Origin: an uncultured Ferrovibrio sp.
GTDB taxonomy: Bacteria > Pseudomonadota > Alphaproteobacteria > Ferrovibrionales > Ferrovibrionaceae
DNA length: 64,000 bases
Direction of reading: 5' to 3'
Assembly: GCF_937960835.1 (NCBI RefSeq)
Contig: NZ_CALGPC010000006.1
Span: forward strand, 434,001 to 498,000
Below the pieces are notes generated by a model that was not told the origin of the DNA, did no database searches, and saw only the letters and a program-made list of their open reading frames with translations. The number at the start of each line of letters is the position of its first letter. Within the stretch, counting starts at the first letter, position 1. A program made the translations under genes and the position numbers. Below, in pieces: positions 8,651-16,867 of this stretch.

Positions 8651-8687
8651 TATCTTCAAGTCCTGTTCTGCGCTATTCAGGAGGGGC

Positions 8688-9113
8688 ATGCAGAGGATGT
8701 CCGCCATGAGCACCCGCAACCAGGTCATCATCGCGCTGATCACGGCGCTTGTCGTGACGGCAGCCATCTTCGGGCTGGAAAGCGGCGGCTTCCTGGAGGG
8801 CTGGTGGTTCGAGATCGCGCTGGTCGCGGGCTTCAGCCTGACCGCGGTGATCTGCTATGCCGTTACGGCGCCGGCGGCTGTGTTGTCCTACATGCTGGTC
8901 GGACTGACGCTCGGCTATTGCAGCGCTTCCATTGGCGTCGCGGCCTATTTCGCTTCGCTGGCCTGGCTGCTGGAGGCCGAGCAGGCGGCTTCCAACTGGC
9001 GTGTGGTCGCCGGCATTGCCGCGTCCGACCTTGTCCTGGCGCTCGCCGCGCTGCCTGCCGTGATCAAGGTGGTCCGCATCGAGGACCAGCGGGTGGTCAG
9101 CGGCGCAACTTAA
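8688..9113 (+). CDS. Small membrane protein of unknown function
   Basis: About 141 residues with four hydrophobic segments (roughly 11-30, 38-60, 64-85 and 108-130) and short polar ends. I do not recognise the family. Three in-frame ATGs occur at 8688, 8697 and 8706. AGGAGG at 8679-8684 is close to the first and 12 nt from the second, so the true start may be 8697. It is divergent from the universal stress protein and shares the two FNR-like boxes, which hints at a low-oxygen or stress role. It converges with the Lrp gene. Confidence 0.65.
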   Translation: MQRMSAMSTRNQVIIALITALVVTAAIFGLESGGFLEGWWFEIALVAGFSLTAVICYAVTAPAAVLSYMLVGLTLGYCSASIGVAAYFASLAWLLEAEQAASNWRVVAGIAASDLVLALAALPAVIKVVRIEDQRVVSGAT

Positions 9114-9138
9114 GCATCAGTATTATTCCGTAGCCGAT

Positions 9139-9636
9139 TTAATCCGCAGCCTGTTCCTCGGCCGGCATGTCGACTGGCACGCCAGGGGCGTTCTTCGAGC
9201 AGCGGATGGTCAGCGCGGTTTTCACATGCGCGACGTTGGGCAGCGCCGTCAGTTCCTTGGTCAGGAAGGTCTGATAGGCGTCCCAGTCGCGGGCGACGAT
9301 CTTTAGGATGAAATCATTCTCGCCCGCCAGCATGTAGCATTCGCGCACCTGGTCCCAATTGGCGACGGTCTGCTCGAAGGCCACCAGGTCATGCTCGGCC
9401 TGACTGTTGAGGCCGACCAGGGCGAAGACGGTGACGCCATAGCCCAGCAACTGTGGGTTGAGATCAGCATGGTAGCCGCGGATATAGCCGGCTTCCTCCA
9501 GGGCGCGCACCCGGCGCAGGCAGGGCGGCGCAGAGATGCCGACCCGCTGGGCGAGATCCACATTGGTCATCCGCCCATCGGCCTGCAGGTCGGACAGGAT
9601 CTTGCGGTCGATGAGGTCGAGTTTTACACGCTGCAT
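9139..9636 (-). CDS. Lrp/AsnC family transcriptional regulator
   Basis: A 165-residue regulator. The N-terminal winged helix (LDLIDRKILSDLQADGRMTNVDLAQRVG and SAPPCLRRVRALEEAGYI) is followed by the RAM/effector domain containing ECYMLAGENDFILKIVARD. Family members form octamers that respond to amino acids and usually autoregulate. An AT-rich stretch directly upstream (AATATTATAAACTTTAA, about 9667-9683) is a plausible self-operator and promoter. It is divergent from trxB across a 500-nt gap. An lrp gene beside trxB and a LysR gene resembles an arrangement I recall from rhizobia. Confidence 0.9.
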   Translation of the reverse strand: MQRVKLDLIDRKILSDLQADGRMTNVDLAQRVGISAPPCLRRVRALEEAGYIRGYHADLNPQLLGYGVTVFALVGLNSQAEHDLVAFEQTVANWDQVRECYMLAGENDFILKIVARDWDAYQTFLTKELTALPNVAHVKTALTIRCSKNAPGVPVDMPAEEQAAD

Positions 9637-10136
9637 GGAAATTTTCTCGAAAGCTGTCTGGGCGCAATAATATTATAAACTTTAAGGGGGGCCAACCCAT
9701 GGCTTATTTTATTTCACGCATTTGCAAGGTTCCCAGCGGCCCACGCTGGAAAATCGGAGATGTATTACATTTTTTACGCCCTAAAGTGGTGGTCGCCCTG
9801 GCTTGGCCAGATACCGAGGCCGCACACCGTTATGGGCTACAGCCATAGGCGGCGTAACGGCGGACACCGTCAGCGGGCAAGAGTGAGATACCGGGGACCG
9901 GTTAGGCTCCTTGCTCGGCCATCATTAGAGTGATGTATGCGCCGGAGGGCAGAGACCGGTGCCAGCGAGTCGCAACGAGCATTCGCGAACTGAGAATTGA
10001 GTCTAGACGATTGGCATGCTGCGGCGCAAAGCCTGCCGTGAAACATGCTTCCCGGCGCAGCTGTTGCACCGCCACAAAGCGCTGTCATAATTGAGAACAA
10101 TCAATTTTGTGCAACGCGCGCGTCGGAGTCTCCACC
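9637..10136. other. 500-nt intergenic region between lrp and trxB
   Basis: No open frame on either strand has convincing codon use or family resemblance; a 76-codon minus-strand frame here looks random. The Lrp-proximal 50 nt is AT-rich. The middle (about 9780-10040) is GC-rich with short self-complementary pieces such as ACCGG-GGA-CCGGT near 9893-9905. It does not match RNase P, tmRNA, SRP RNA or the common riboswitch cores I know. A small RNA or long leader cannot be excluded. Confidence 0.5.
10091..10104. promoter_or_regulatory. FNR/FixK-like box upstream of trxB
   Basis: TTGAG-AACA-ATCAA has one mismatch to the TTGAT-N4-ATCAA palindrome. It lies 32 nt before the trxB start codon. Its position close to the start would fit repression or a short-leader promoter. 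A single box could be chance. Confidence 0.35.
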
Positions 10137-11105
10137 ATGGCCGCCACGTACCGTACCAAAGTCCTCATTCTCGGCTCCGGTCCGGCCGGCTGCACGGCGG
10201 CGATCTATGCGGCGCGCGCATCGCTGAAACCGATTCTGGTGCATGGCCTGCAGCCGGGAGGCCAGCTCACCATCACCACCGACGTCGAGAATTATCCGGG
10301 CTTTGCCGAGGTGATCCAGGGCCCCTGGCTGATGCAGCAGATGGAGGCCCAGGCCGCCCATGTCGGCACCGAGATCATCAACGACTACATCGTCTCGGTC
10401 GATCTCTCGAAGCGGCCCTTCGTGGCCAAGGGCGATACCGGCGACACCTATATCGGCGACACGCTGATCATCGCCACCGGCGCCCAGGCGCGCTGGCTGG
10501 GCCTGCCGAGCGAGCAGGCTTTCCAGGGCTTCGGTGTTTCCGCCTGCGCCACCTGCGACGGCTTTTTCTTCCGCGGCAAGAAAGTGGTCGTGGTCGGCGG
10601 CGGCAATACGGCGGTGGAAGAGGCGCTGTATCTGACCAACCATGCCAGCGAAGTGACCGTCGTGCATCGCCGCGACAGCTTCCGCGCCGAGAAGATTCTG
10701 CAGCAGCGCCTGTTCGCCAATCCGAAGATCAAGGTGATCTGGGACAGCGTGGTCGACGAAATCCTCGGCGACGAGGAGCCGAAGGGCGTCACCGGCGTAC
10801 GGCTGAAGAATGTGAAGACCGGGGCGACACAGGTGGTGCCGACCGACGGCGTGTTCATTGCCATCGGCCATTCGCCGAATACCGAGCTGTTCAAGGGCCA
10901 GCTGCCGCTGGACAGCGACGGCTATCTGGTCACCAAGCCCGGCACAACGCAGACGTCGATTCCAGGCGTCTTCGCCGCCGGCGACGTGCAGGACAAGATT
11001 TACCGCCAGGCGGTGACGGCAGCCGGTACCGGCTGCATGGCCGCGCTGGAGGCTGAGAAATTCCTGGCGCATCACGCAGAGCCATCAGCCGAAGCGGCCG
11101 ATTGA
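10137..11105 (+). CDS. trxB: Thioredoxin-disulfide reductase
   Basis: A 322-residue FAD/NADPH enzyme that reduces thioredoxin. It shows the FAD-binding GSGPAG (residues 13-18), the redox CATC at Cys137/Cys140, the NADPH-binding GGGNTA (154-159) and the C-terminal FAD motif GVFAAGDVQD. Length is standard. ATG 10137 is chosen over the upstream TTG at 10107 because the extra ten residues are not family-like. It is followed 29 nt later by a LysR regulator. A trxA gene lies elsewhere in this window (38811). Confidence 0.97.
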   Translation: MAATYRTKVLILGSGPAGCTAAIYAARASLKPILVHGLQPGGQLTITTDVENYPGFAEVIQGPWLMQQMEAQAAHVGTEIINDYIVSVDLSKRPFVAKGDTGDTYIGDTLIIATGAQARWLGLPSEQAFQGFGVSACATCDGFFFRGKKVVVVGGGNTAVEEALYLTNHASEVTVVHRRDSFRAEKILQQRLFANPKIKVIWDSVVDEILGDEEPKGVTGVRLKNVKTGATQVVPTDGVFIAIGHSPNTELFKGQLPLDSDGYLVTKPGTTQTSIPGVFAAGDVQDKIYRQAVTAAGTGCMAALEAEKFLAHHAEPSAEAAD

Positions 11106-11134
11106 CGCGTCGTTAGCGGGGCAGGGGGGAGTGA

Positions 11135-12031
11135 ATGTCGGCGCTCGACTGGGACAAGCTGCGCATTTTTCATGCCGTTGCCGAAGCCGGCAGCCTGACC
11201 CATGCCGGCGAGGCACTGGGCTTGAGCCAGTCGGCGGTCAGCCGCCAGATCGGCGCGCTGGAAGCGCAGCTCAACGCGACGCTATTCCATCGCCATGCGC
11301 GCGGCCTGATCCTGACCGAACAGGGCGAGCTGCTCTACCGCACCGCGCGCGAGATCTTCGCGCGGCTGGCGGTAACGGAAGCGATGATCGCCGATGCCAA
11401 GGACAAGCCTTCGGGCGATCTGTGCGTCACCACGACGGTGGCGTTCGGCACCATCTGGCTGGCGCCGCGCTTGCGCGAATTCATGGACCTTTATCCCGAT
11501 ATCCGCATCGAGATGGTGGTGGACGACCGCGAGTTGGACCTGTCCATGCGCGAGGCCGATGTGGCGATCCGCATGTGGAAGCCGACCCAGGCCGATCTGA
11601 TCTACCGCAAGCTGCTGACGGTGCATAACCACGTCTACGCTTCGGTGGATTACGTCACCCGCCATGGCGCGCCGCAGACGCTGGAGGATCTCGATCACCA
11701 CAAGCTGATTGTCTATGGCGAAGAGGCGCCGGCTTATTTCAGCAACATCAACTGGCTGCTGAAGGCAGGCGATCCGGTCGCGCCGCGCGAGCCGACATTG
11801 TCGATCAACAACGTCTATGGCGTGATGCAGGCGGTCGCAAGCGGATTGGGCATTGCCTCGCTTCCCGACTACATGGCGGAGGGCAATCCGCGCATCGTGC
11901 GTGTGCTGCCTAATGTCGATGGGCCGGGCTTCGATACGTTCCTGGTCTATCCGGAAGAATTGCGCAACACCAAGCGGCTTGCCGTATTCCGCGATTTCCT
12001 TCTGCGCAAGGTGGCGGACTGGCAGTATTGA
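11135..12031 (+). CDS. LysR family regulator (LsrB/VtlR-like by context)
   Basis: A 298-residue LysR protein. The winged HTH (about 5-65) has the sequence FHAVAEAGSLTHAGEALG followed by SQSAVSRQIGALE. The rest is the periplasmic-binding-protein-like co-inducer domain. It contains a single cysteine near residue 96. As I recall, trxB is followed by a LysR gene (lsrB/vtlR) in Sinorhizobium and Agrobacterium, where that regulator controls AbcR/alpha-r15 small RNAs encoded beside it. The same arrangement here, with an sRNA-like element at 14336-14514, suggests but does not prove orthology. The histidine kinase gene starts 1 nt after its stop, so co-expression is very likely. Confidence 0.88.
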   Translation: MSALDWDKLRIFHAVAEAGSLTHAGEALGLSQSAVSRQIGALEAQLNATLFHRHARGLILTEQGELLYRTAREIFARLAVTEAMIADAKDKPSGDLCVTTTVAFGTIWLAPRLREFMDLYPDIRIEMVVDDRELDLSMREADVAIRMWKPTQADLIYRKLLTVHNHVYASVDYVTRHGAPQTLEDLDHHKLIVYGEEAPAYFSNINWLLKAGDPVAPREPTLSINNVYGVMQAVASGLGIASLPDYMAEGNPRIVRVLPNVDGPGFDTFLVYPEELRNTKRLAVFRDFLLRKVADWQY

Positions 12032-12032
12032 G

Positions 12033-14246
12033 ATGATGCCCCGGCCGCCGCTGCCCGACATACTCGCCCGCCGAAACGAGTTACTGGTCAGGATCCGGCA
12101 GCCATACGACATGGTGGGGCAAGTCTTCGCCGCGGCTGTCGCGGCACTGCTGCTCGATGGAGCGCTGCCCGATCTGTGGCGTTTCGGCTATGTCGCGGCG
12201 ACGCTGATCGTGGTCCTGCTGCAATATTTCACGCATCGCACCTTCCGCGCCGACCGGAACCGCTTGCGCCGACCGAAGGACTGGTGGCTGCGGCTGGCGG
12301 CGATCTATGTGCTGAACGGCACACTGTTCGGTGCCATGATGGTCATCCTGGTCACGCTGCCGCGCGAGCCTGCGCCGCTCTTGGCACTGATGGTGGTGGT
12401 CGGCATGACCACCTCGGTGGCGCTGACGATCTCGGTGCAGCTCGTGCTCTCGGCAGCAGTCATCCTGACGGCGACCGTGCCCGCCATCGTGGTGCTGCTG
12501 CTCAGCCCGATGCCCGACAGCAAGCTGTTCGCCGCCGCCGCCGTCATCCTGGCGGGCCTGCTGCTGTCGTTTGCCTATCGCCTGAACCACTATTTCCGCC
12601 GCAGCACCGCGCTGGTCCTGCGGCTGCGCAACATGCTGCAGGACCGCGCGCGGACCAGCGAGCATGCCGAGGAGACGCAGCGCCGCCTGCGTCTCATCCT
12701 CGACACCGCGCCGTTCCCGATCGTGGTGGCGCGCCGCGAAGACGGCGCCTTCCTGTACAGCAACCGGCCGGCCGCCGAGCTGTTCGGCATCGAAGGCCAG
12801 CTTGTCGCCGCTTCGCCGCGCTACGTGCTCGATCCGCTGCATCATCAGCGCATCTTCGGCCAGCAGAGCACGCAATCGGACGAAGAGCTTCAGATCGCCA
12901 CGGCACAAGGCAAGACGATCTGGGCCACCATCGCCGCCGTGCCGATGCAATATGCCGGCGAAGACGCAGCCCTGGTGGTGGTCAACGACGTCACTGCCAA
13001 GCACGCCTCGGAAGAGCGGCTGCGCGAAGCTGAGCAGCGGCTCAGCGACGCGCTCGCGGTTGCGCCCGATGGCGTCGGCCTGTTCGATGACCAGGACCGG
13101 CTGATCATCTGCAACAAGGCCTATGCCGATATCGCCGGCGTGCCGCTATCGCAGATCATCGGCATGTCGCATGACGAGATCTGCCGCCGGTCGATGGCCA
13201 ACCGCCCGCGGCCAGGGCAAGCCGGGGTGCGTACCGATTACCAGGGCTGGTACGCCGAGCGTGTGCGCACCTTCAAGGCGGCCAGCGGCGAGCCGCATAT
13301 TTTCCTCGATACCGGCAGCCGGCGCTGGCTGCAGATCCGCGACTTCCGCCTCGCTTCAGGCGGCACCGCCTCGCTGATTACTGATATTAGCGAATTGAAG
13401 GCGCGCGAGCGCGAACTGCGCGAGGCGAACGAAAACCTCGCAGCCCAGGCGGAAATGCTGGCGGCGCGCTCCGAGACCCTGGAGGCGGCGCGCAAGACGG
13501 CGATCAAGGCGCATCAGGATGCGGAATACGCCAACCGGGCGAAGTCGCAATTCCTCGCCCATATGAGTCATGAACTGCGTACACCGCTGAACGCCATCAT
13601 CGGTTTTTCCGAGATTATGGCGATGCATCTGCTCGGACCTTCGGGCGTGCCGCAATATGACCGCTATGCGGAGGACATCCTCGCCGCCGGCCGCCATCTG
13701 CTGTCGGTGATCGACGACATCCTCGACCTGTCGAAGGTCGAGGCCGGCAAGATGAAGCTGGTCTGCGACCATGTACCGTGGAGCCGGCTCGCCAGCGATT
13801 GCCTGACGCTGCTGCGGCCGATGGCGGCCGACCGCATGATCGTGCTGCAGGCCGAACCGGCCCCGGAAGGTGCGGCGCTTTATGCTGACGAGCGGCTGGC
13901 CAAGCAGATGCTGGTGAACCTGCTGTCGAATGCGGTGAAATACACGCCCTCGGGCGGCCAGGCCGCCCTCCGCCTGCGCCCGCAGTCCGATGGCAGCGCG
14001 GTGGTCGAGGTGGCCGATACCGGCGTCGGCATGGGGCCGGAAGATGTCGAGAAGGCCCTGGAGCCGTTCGGGCGGATCGACTCTGCCCTGGTGTCGCAGA
14101 TGCGCGGCACGGGTCTTGGATTGCCGCTCGTAAAAGCCTTGATAGAACTGCATGGCGGCCGTCTGGAAATCGACAGCGAAGTGGGCAAAGGCACCGTCGT
14201 AAGGTTGTATTTTCCCTCGCCTCCTGCCGTAACGGGAGCGAACTAA
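12033..14246 (+). CDS. Membrane-bound PAS sensor histidine kinase
   Basis: A 737-residue kinase. N-terminal transmembrane helices (about 28-190) are followed by two PAS-like domains (about 215-330 and 345-465) and a short coiled coil. The HisKA H-box FLAHMSHELRTPLN has its phospho-acceptor His near residue 513. The HATPase_c domain shows N box NLLSNAVKY, G1 DTGVGMG and G2 GTGLGLPLVKALIELHGG. No receiver domain and no neighbouring response regulator are present, so the kinase is orphan. Its overall layout resembles the PleC/DivJ-type kinases of alphaproteobacteria. Its start follows the LysR stop by 1 nt. Confidence 0.9.
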   Translation: MMPRPPLPDILARRNELLVRIRQPYDMVGQVFAAAVAALLLDGALPDLWRFGYVAATLIVVLLQYFTHRTFRADRNRLRRPKDWWLRLAAIYVLNGTLFGAMMVILVTLPREPAPLLALMVVVGMTTSVALTISVQLVLSAAVILTATVPAIVVLLLSPMPDSKLFAAAAVILAGLLLSFAYRLNHYFRRSTALVLRLRNMLQDRARTSEHAEETQRRLRLILDTAPFPIVVARREDGAFLYSNRPAAELFGIEGQLVAASPRYVLDPLHHQRIFGQQSTQSDEELQIATAQGKTIWATIAAVPMQYAGEDAALVVVNDVTAKHASEERLREAEQRLSDALAVAPDGVGLFDDQDRLIICNKAYADIAGVPLSQIIGMSHDEICRRSMANRPRPGQAGVRTDYQGWYAERVRTFKAASGEPHIFLDTGSRRWLQIRDFRLASGGTASLITDISELKARERELREANENLAAQAEMLAARSETLEAARKTAIKAHQDAEYANRAKSQFLAHMSHELRTPLNAIIGFSEIMAMHLLGPSGVPQYDRYAEDILAAGRHLLSVIDDILDLSKVEAGKMKLVCDHVPWSRLASDCLTLLRPMAADRMIVLQAEPAPEGAALYADERLAKQMLVNLLSNAVKYTPSGGQAALRLRPQSDGSAVVEVADTGVGMGPEDVEKALEPFGRIDSALVSQMRGTGLGLPLVKALIELHGGRLEIDSEVGKGTVVRLYFPSPPAVTGAN

Positions 14247-14335
14247 GCCCTTTCAACTCTTGGTAATTTTTGTCACTGAGTAGTTATGCGGACATCGCAT
14301 AGCTGGCTTGACAATTCGATGGATACTCATTGACG

Positions 14336-14514
14336 ACGGTAACGGGTAAATCTTTGCCCGTCAGATGTTGCGTCGCAGCATCTTCTAGGTTTTTGGCTCC
14401 GGCCAGAAACTTTGGCCGGGATAGCTCCCCCGCTGTTTCGGCCATCCGCGCGTCTCGCGCGGAGCCTCCCTGTTAAGACTTGCCGGCCTGGTTTTCCAGG
14501 CCGGCCTTTTTTTT
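14336..14514 (+). ncRNA. Candidate small RNA, AbcR/alpha-r15-like by structure and context
   Basis: No reading frame, but ordered perfect or near-perfect hairpins: 14342-14349/14354-14361, 14363-14370/14376-14383, 14399-14405/14413-14419 and 14446-14452/14456-14462. A 10-bp terminator follows (14482-14491/14496-14505) with eight T. Two C-rich stretches lie between hairpins, GCTCCCCC at about 14424-14431 and AGCCTCCC at 14463-14470. These would be complementary to Shine-Dalgarno sequences, as in AbcR-type sRNAs. A TTGACA at 14308-14313 may be a -35 element, but no good -10 was found. The alternative is a long 3' UTR of the kinase gene. Confidence 0.55.
14482..14514 (+). terminator. Strong Rho-independent terminator
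   Basis: Perfect 10-bp stem GCCGGCCTGG/CCAGGCCGGC with a TTTT loop, followed by T8. It lies 236 nt after the kinase stop codon and reads only for the plus strand, which is one argument for a separate small transcript upstream of it. Confidence 0.93.
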
Positions 14515-14530
14515 ATCCTGAAAACCGGAT

Positions 14531-15190
14531 TCAGACGCCGCCGTTCAGCAGGGCGGGCAGTTCGGCCATGTCGGAAAAGACGCGGCAGCCCAGATCACGG
14601 AAGGTGGCTCCCTGATGATCCTGCGGATCCGGGCGATAGGCAAACACCGTCATGCCGGCGCGCAGGCCGGCGGTCACGCCCGGCAGGCTGTCTTCCACCA
14701 CCGCACAGACCTGTGGCGCATAGCCCATTTCTTTGGCCGCATGCAGGAAGAGATCGGGATGCGGTTTGCCGCGGGCGACCTGCCGCGCGCTGAAGCAATG
14801 GGGGCCGAAATAGCCGGCCAGGCCACAGAGCGCGAGGCTGAGTTCGATCTTTTCCAGCTCCGACGACGAAGCGACGCATTTCGGCTGCGGCACCTGCCGC
14901 AGCATCTCCGGCACGCCGGGAACCGGGTTCAGCTCGGCACGCAGACGGCGGTAGGTCTCAGCCTGCAGGATTGCCTCGAAATCCTCCGGCAGGGTCAGGC
15001 CGTAATGGGTGCGCACATGCTCGAAGCAGCTCGGCAGGCTCAAGCCTGTGAGGTCGCGCGCGATGGTCGCTTCATCGAAGTAGGGATCGAGCCCCAGCGC
15101 GACCAGCTTTTCGAAGAAGACGCGGTTCGCCACCGGCTCGCTGTCCACCAGCGTGCCGTCCATGTCGAAGATGATGAGGTCGAATGCCAT
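14531..15190 (-). CDS. HAD-IA family hydrolase (phosphatase/phosphoglycolate-like)
   Basis: A 219-residue cytoplasmic haloacid-dehalogenase-type phosphatase. Motif I is FDMDGTLVDSE (nucleophile Asp9, general acid Asp11). Motif II is ASSSEL, the conserved Lys is in GKPHPDLF, and motif IV is VVEDSLPGV. A helical cap is inserted after motif I, as in subfamily IA. The substrate is probably a sugar or glycolate phosphate but is not predictable. The start at 15190 gives MAFDLIIFDMDGT; a longer frame begins at 15208. msrP lies 70 nt upstream on the same strand. Confidence 0.88.
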   Translation of the reverse strand: MAFDLIIFDMDGTLVDSEPVANRVFFEKLVALGLDPYFDEATIARDLTGLSLPSCFEHVRTHYGLTLPEDFEAILQAETYRRLRAELNPVPGVPEMLRQVPQPKCVASSSELEKIELSLALCGLAGYFGPHCFSARQVARGKPHPDLFLHAAKEMGYAPQVCAVVEDSLPGVTAGLRAGMTVFAYRPDPQDHQGATFRDLGCRVFSDMAELPALLNGGV

Positions 15191-15260
15191 GACGAGGGGA
15201 TAGCGCAAAAGGAGCGGCCTGGCATCCCTCGGGCGCGTAGCGACGAGAGGGTGAGGAGGC

Positions 15261-16208
15261 TTACATGAACAGCTTCTCGCCGCTCTTGTCCTTGTAGAGA
15301 TCGGCGACGAATTCGCCGTAGCCGTTGTAAAGCAGGGTCGGCACGCGCTTGCCGGTGCCGATCACTTCCTCGGTCGCCTGGCTCCAGCGCGGATGCGGCA
15401 CCTCGGGATTGACGTTGGCCCAGAAGCCGTATTCGGTGGGGCCAAGCGCTTCCCAGAAGGTTTTCGGCCGCTGATCGGTGAAGGTGAAGCGCACGATCGA
15501 CTTCACGGATTTGAAGCCGTATTTCCACGGCACGGCGAGCCGCAGCGGCGCACCCATCTGCTTGGGCAGCGGTTTGCCATAGACACCGATGGCGATGAAG
15601 GCGAGGTCGTTGCTGGCTTCTTCCATCGTCAGGCCTTCGGTATAGGGCCAGGGATACCAGAATTGCCGCTGGCCGCCCGCCTCGGCGGGGCGCTGGAAGG
15701 TTTCCATGCGCACATATTTGGCGCCGGATTGCGGCTCGGCGAAAGCGAGCAGCGCCTTGAGCGGAAATCCGGTCCAGGGTACCGCCATCGACCAGGCCTC
15801 GACGCAGCGATGGCGATAAAGCCGCTCTTCGACCGGCATCTTGCGGATCAGGTCTTCGGCGTCGATGGTGATCTCCTTGGCCACCATGCCGTCGATCTTC
15901 ACCTGCCAGGGCTGGATCGTCAGCTTCTGCGCCGCATTGGCGATCTGCTTATGCGGGCCGAATTCATAGAAATTATTGTAGGTGGTGGCGACCTTCTCGG
16001 CAGTGATGTCGCGGTCGAGCGTGAAGGACGGATTGCGCTTGGCGGGATAGAGCTCAGGAGCCACCTCGGCTCGTGCGAAACGCGCGGCGCCGAGCGCGAG
16101 GCCTGCTGCGCCGATGCCAAGCAGCAGCTTGCGGCGGTTGAAGAACACAGCCTCGGGCGTTGCCATCGATTCCGGCAATTCCCAACCCTTCTTGCGCTTG
16201 ATCAGCAT
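15261..16208 (-). CDS. msrP: Protein-methionine-sulfoxide reductase catalytic subunit MsrP (YedY)
   Basis: A 315-residue periplasmic molybdopterin enzyme that repairs oxidised methionines in envelope proteins. A Tat signal is visible (FNRRKLLLGIGAAGLALG, about residues 23-40). The Mo-ligand cysteine lies in YRHRCVEAWSM (Cys135). The start at 16208 has GGAGGC upstream and gives a normal MsrP N-terminus. The heme-binding membrane partner msrQ, usually the next gene, is absent: the next gene on this strand is the HAD hydrolase. MsrQ is presumably encoded elsewhere, or another electron donor is used. Confidence 0.93.
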   Translation of the reverse strand: MLIKRKKGWELPESMATPEAVFFNRRKLLLGIGAAGLALGAARFARAEVAPELYPAKRNPSFTLDRDITAEKVATTYNNFYEFGPHKQIANAAQKLTIQPWQVKIDGMVAKEITIDAEDLIRKMPVEERLYRHRCVEAWSMAVPWTGFPLKALLAFAEPQSGAKYVRMETFQRPAEAGGQRQFWYPWPYTEGLTMEEASNDLAFIAIGVYGKPLPKQMGAPLRLAVPWKYGFKSVKSIVRFTFTDQRPKTFWEALGPTEYGFWANVNPEVPHPRWSQATEEVIGTGKRVPTLLYNGYGEFVADLYKDKSGEKLFM

Positions 16209-16335
16209 AACCGCCTCCACATGACGACAACCGGGCGACAACGAACTGGCGCAAAAAGAAAAGCGCCCAGCCATGACCCTAGCGGGCCAGCGGCTGGGCG
16301 CCAATCAAGCCTTGGTGAGGCGTAAGCCGCTCAGA

Positions 16336-16815
16336 TCACTTCTTCTCCAGCAGGCTGCGCAGCATCCACGCGGTCTTTTCATGGATCTGCATGCGCTGCG
16401 TCAGCAGATCGGCGGTCGGCTCGTCAGCAGCCTTCTCGACGACCGGGAAGATTTGGCGCGCCGTCTTGGTCACGGCTTCGTTACCTTTCACCAGATTCTT
16501 GATCATCTCCTGCGCGGTCGGCACGCCGTTCTCCTCCTTGATCGAGGAGAGCTTGGCATATTGCGCGTAGGAACCCGGCGCATAATGGCCGAGCGCGCGG
16601 ATGCGCTCCGCAATCAGGTCCACCGCCAGCGCGAGTTCGGTGTACTGCGTCTCGAACATCGTATGCAGCGTCTGGAACATCGGGCCTTCGACGTTCCAGT
16701 GATAGTTATGCGTCTTCAAATACAGCGTGTAGGTGTCGGCCAGAAGGCGGGACAAACCTTCAACAATTTTCTTGCGATCCTTTTCCGCAATGCCGATGTC
16801 GATGGCGACAGACAT
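16336..16815 (-). CDS. dps: Dps-family ferritin-like DNA-protection protein
   Basis: A 159-residue Dps/miniferritin. Ferroxidase residues are recognisable in THNYHWNVEGPMF, HTMFETQYTELALAVDLIAE (His39, His51, Asp66, Glu70). The protein forms dodecamers that oxidise and store iron using peroxide and protect DNA. An Irr-like palindrome (16868-16880) lies 53 nt upstream of the start, which suggests iron-responsive control. It is flanked by msrP and ada, so a stress-defence neighbourhood is evident. Confidence 0.95.
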   Translation of the reverse strand: MSVAIDIGIAEKDRKKIVEGLSRLLADTYTLYLKTHNYHWNVEGPMFQTLHTMFETQYTELALAVDLIAERIRALGHYAPGSYAQYAKLSSIKEENGVPTAQEMIKNLVKGNEAVTKTARQIFPVVEKAADEPTADLLTQRMQIHEKTAWMLRSLLEKK

Positions 16816-16867
16816 GGGACAACTCCTTTTGGTTTTCTTTTCCAGTTTTTGACGTCGATATTTACTC

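Noticed and set aside
9780..10040. Possible 6S, RNase P or tmRNA gene
   Set aside because: Conserved cores of RNase P, tmRNA and SRP RNA are absent; 6S could not be confirmed by eye.
9870..10100. 76-codon minus-strand frame in the lrp-trxB gap
   Set aside because: No ribosome site, no codon bias, no recognisable motif.
11853..12032. Upstream extension of the histidine kinase frame
   Set aside because: It overlaps the LysR 3' end in another frame and the sequence is not kinase-like; ATG 12033 is the natural start.
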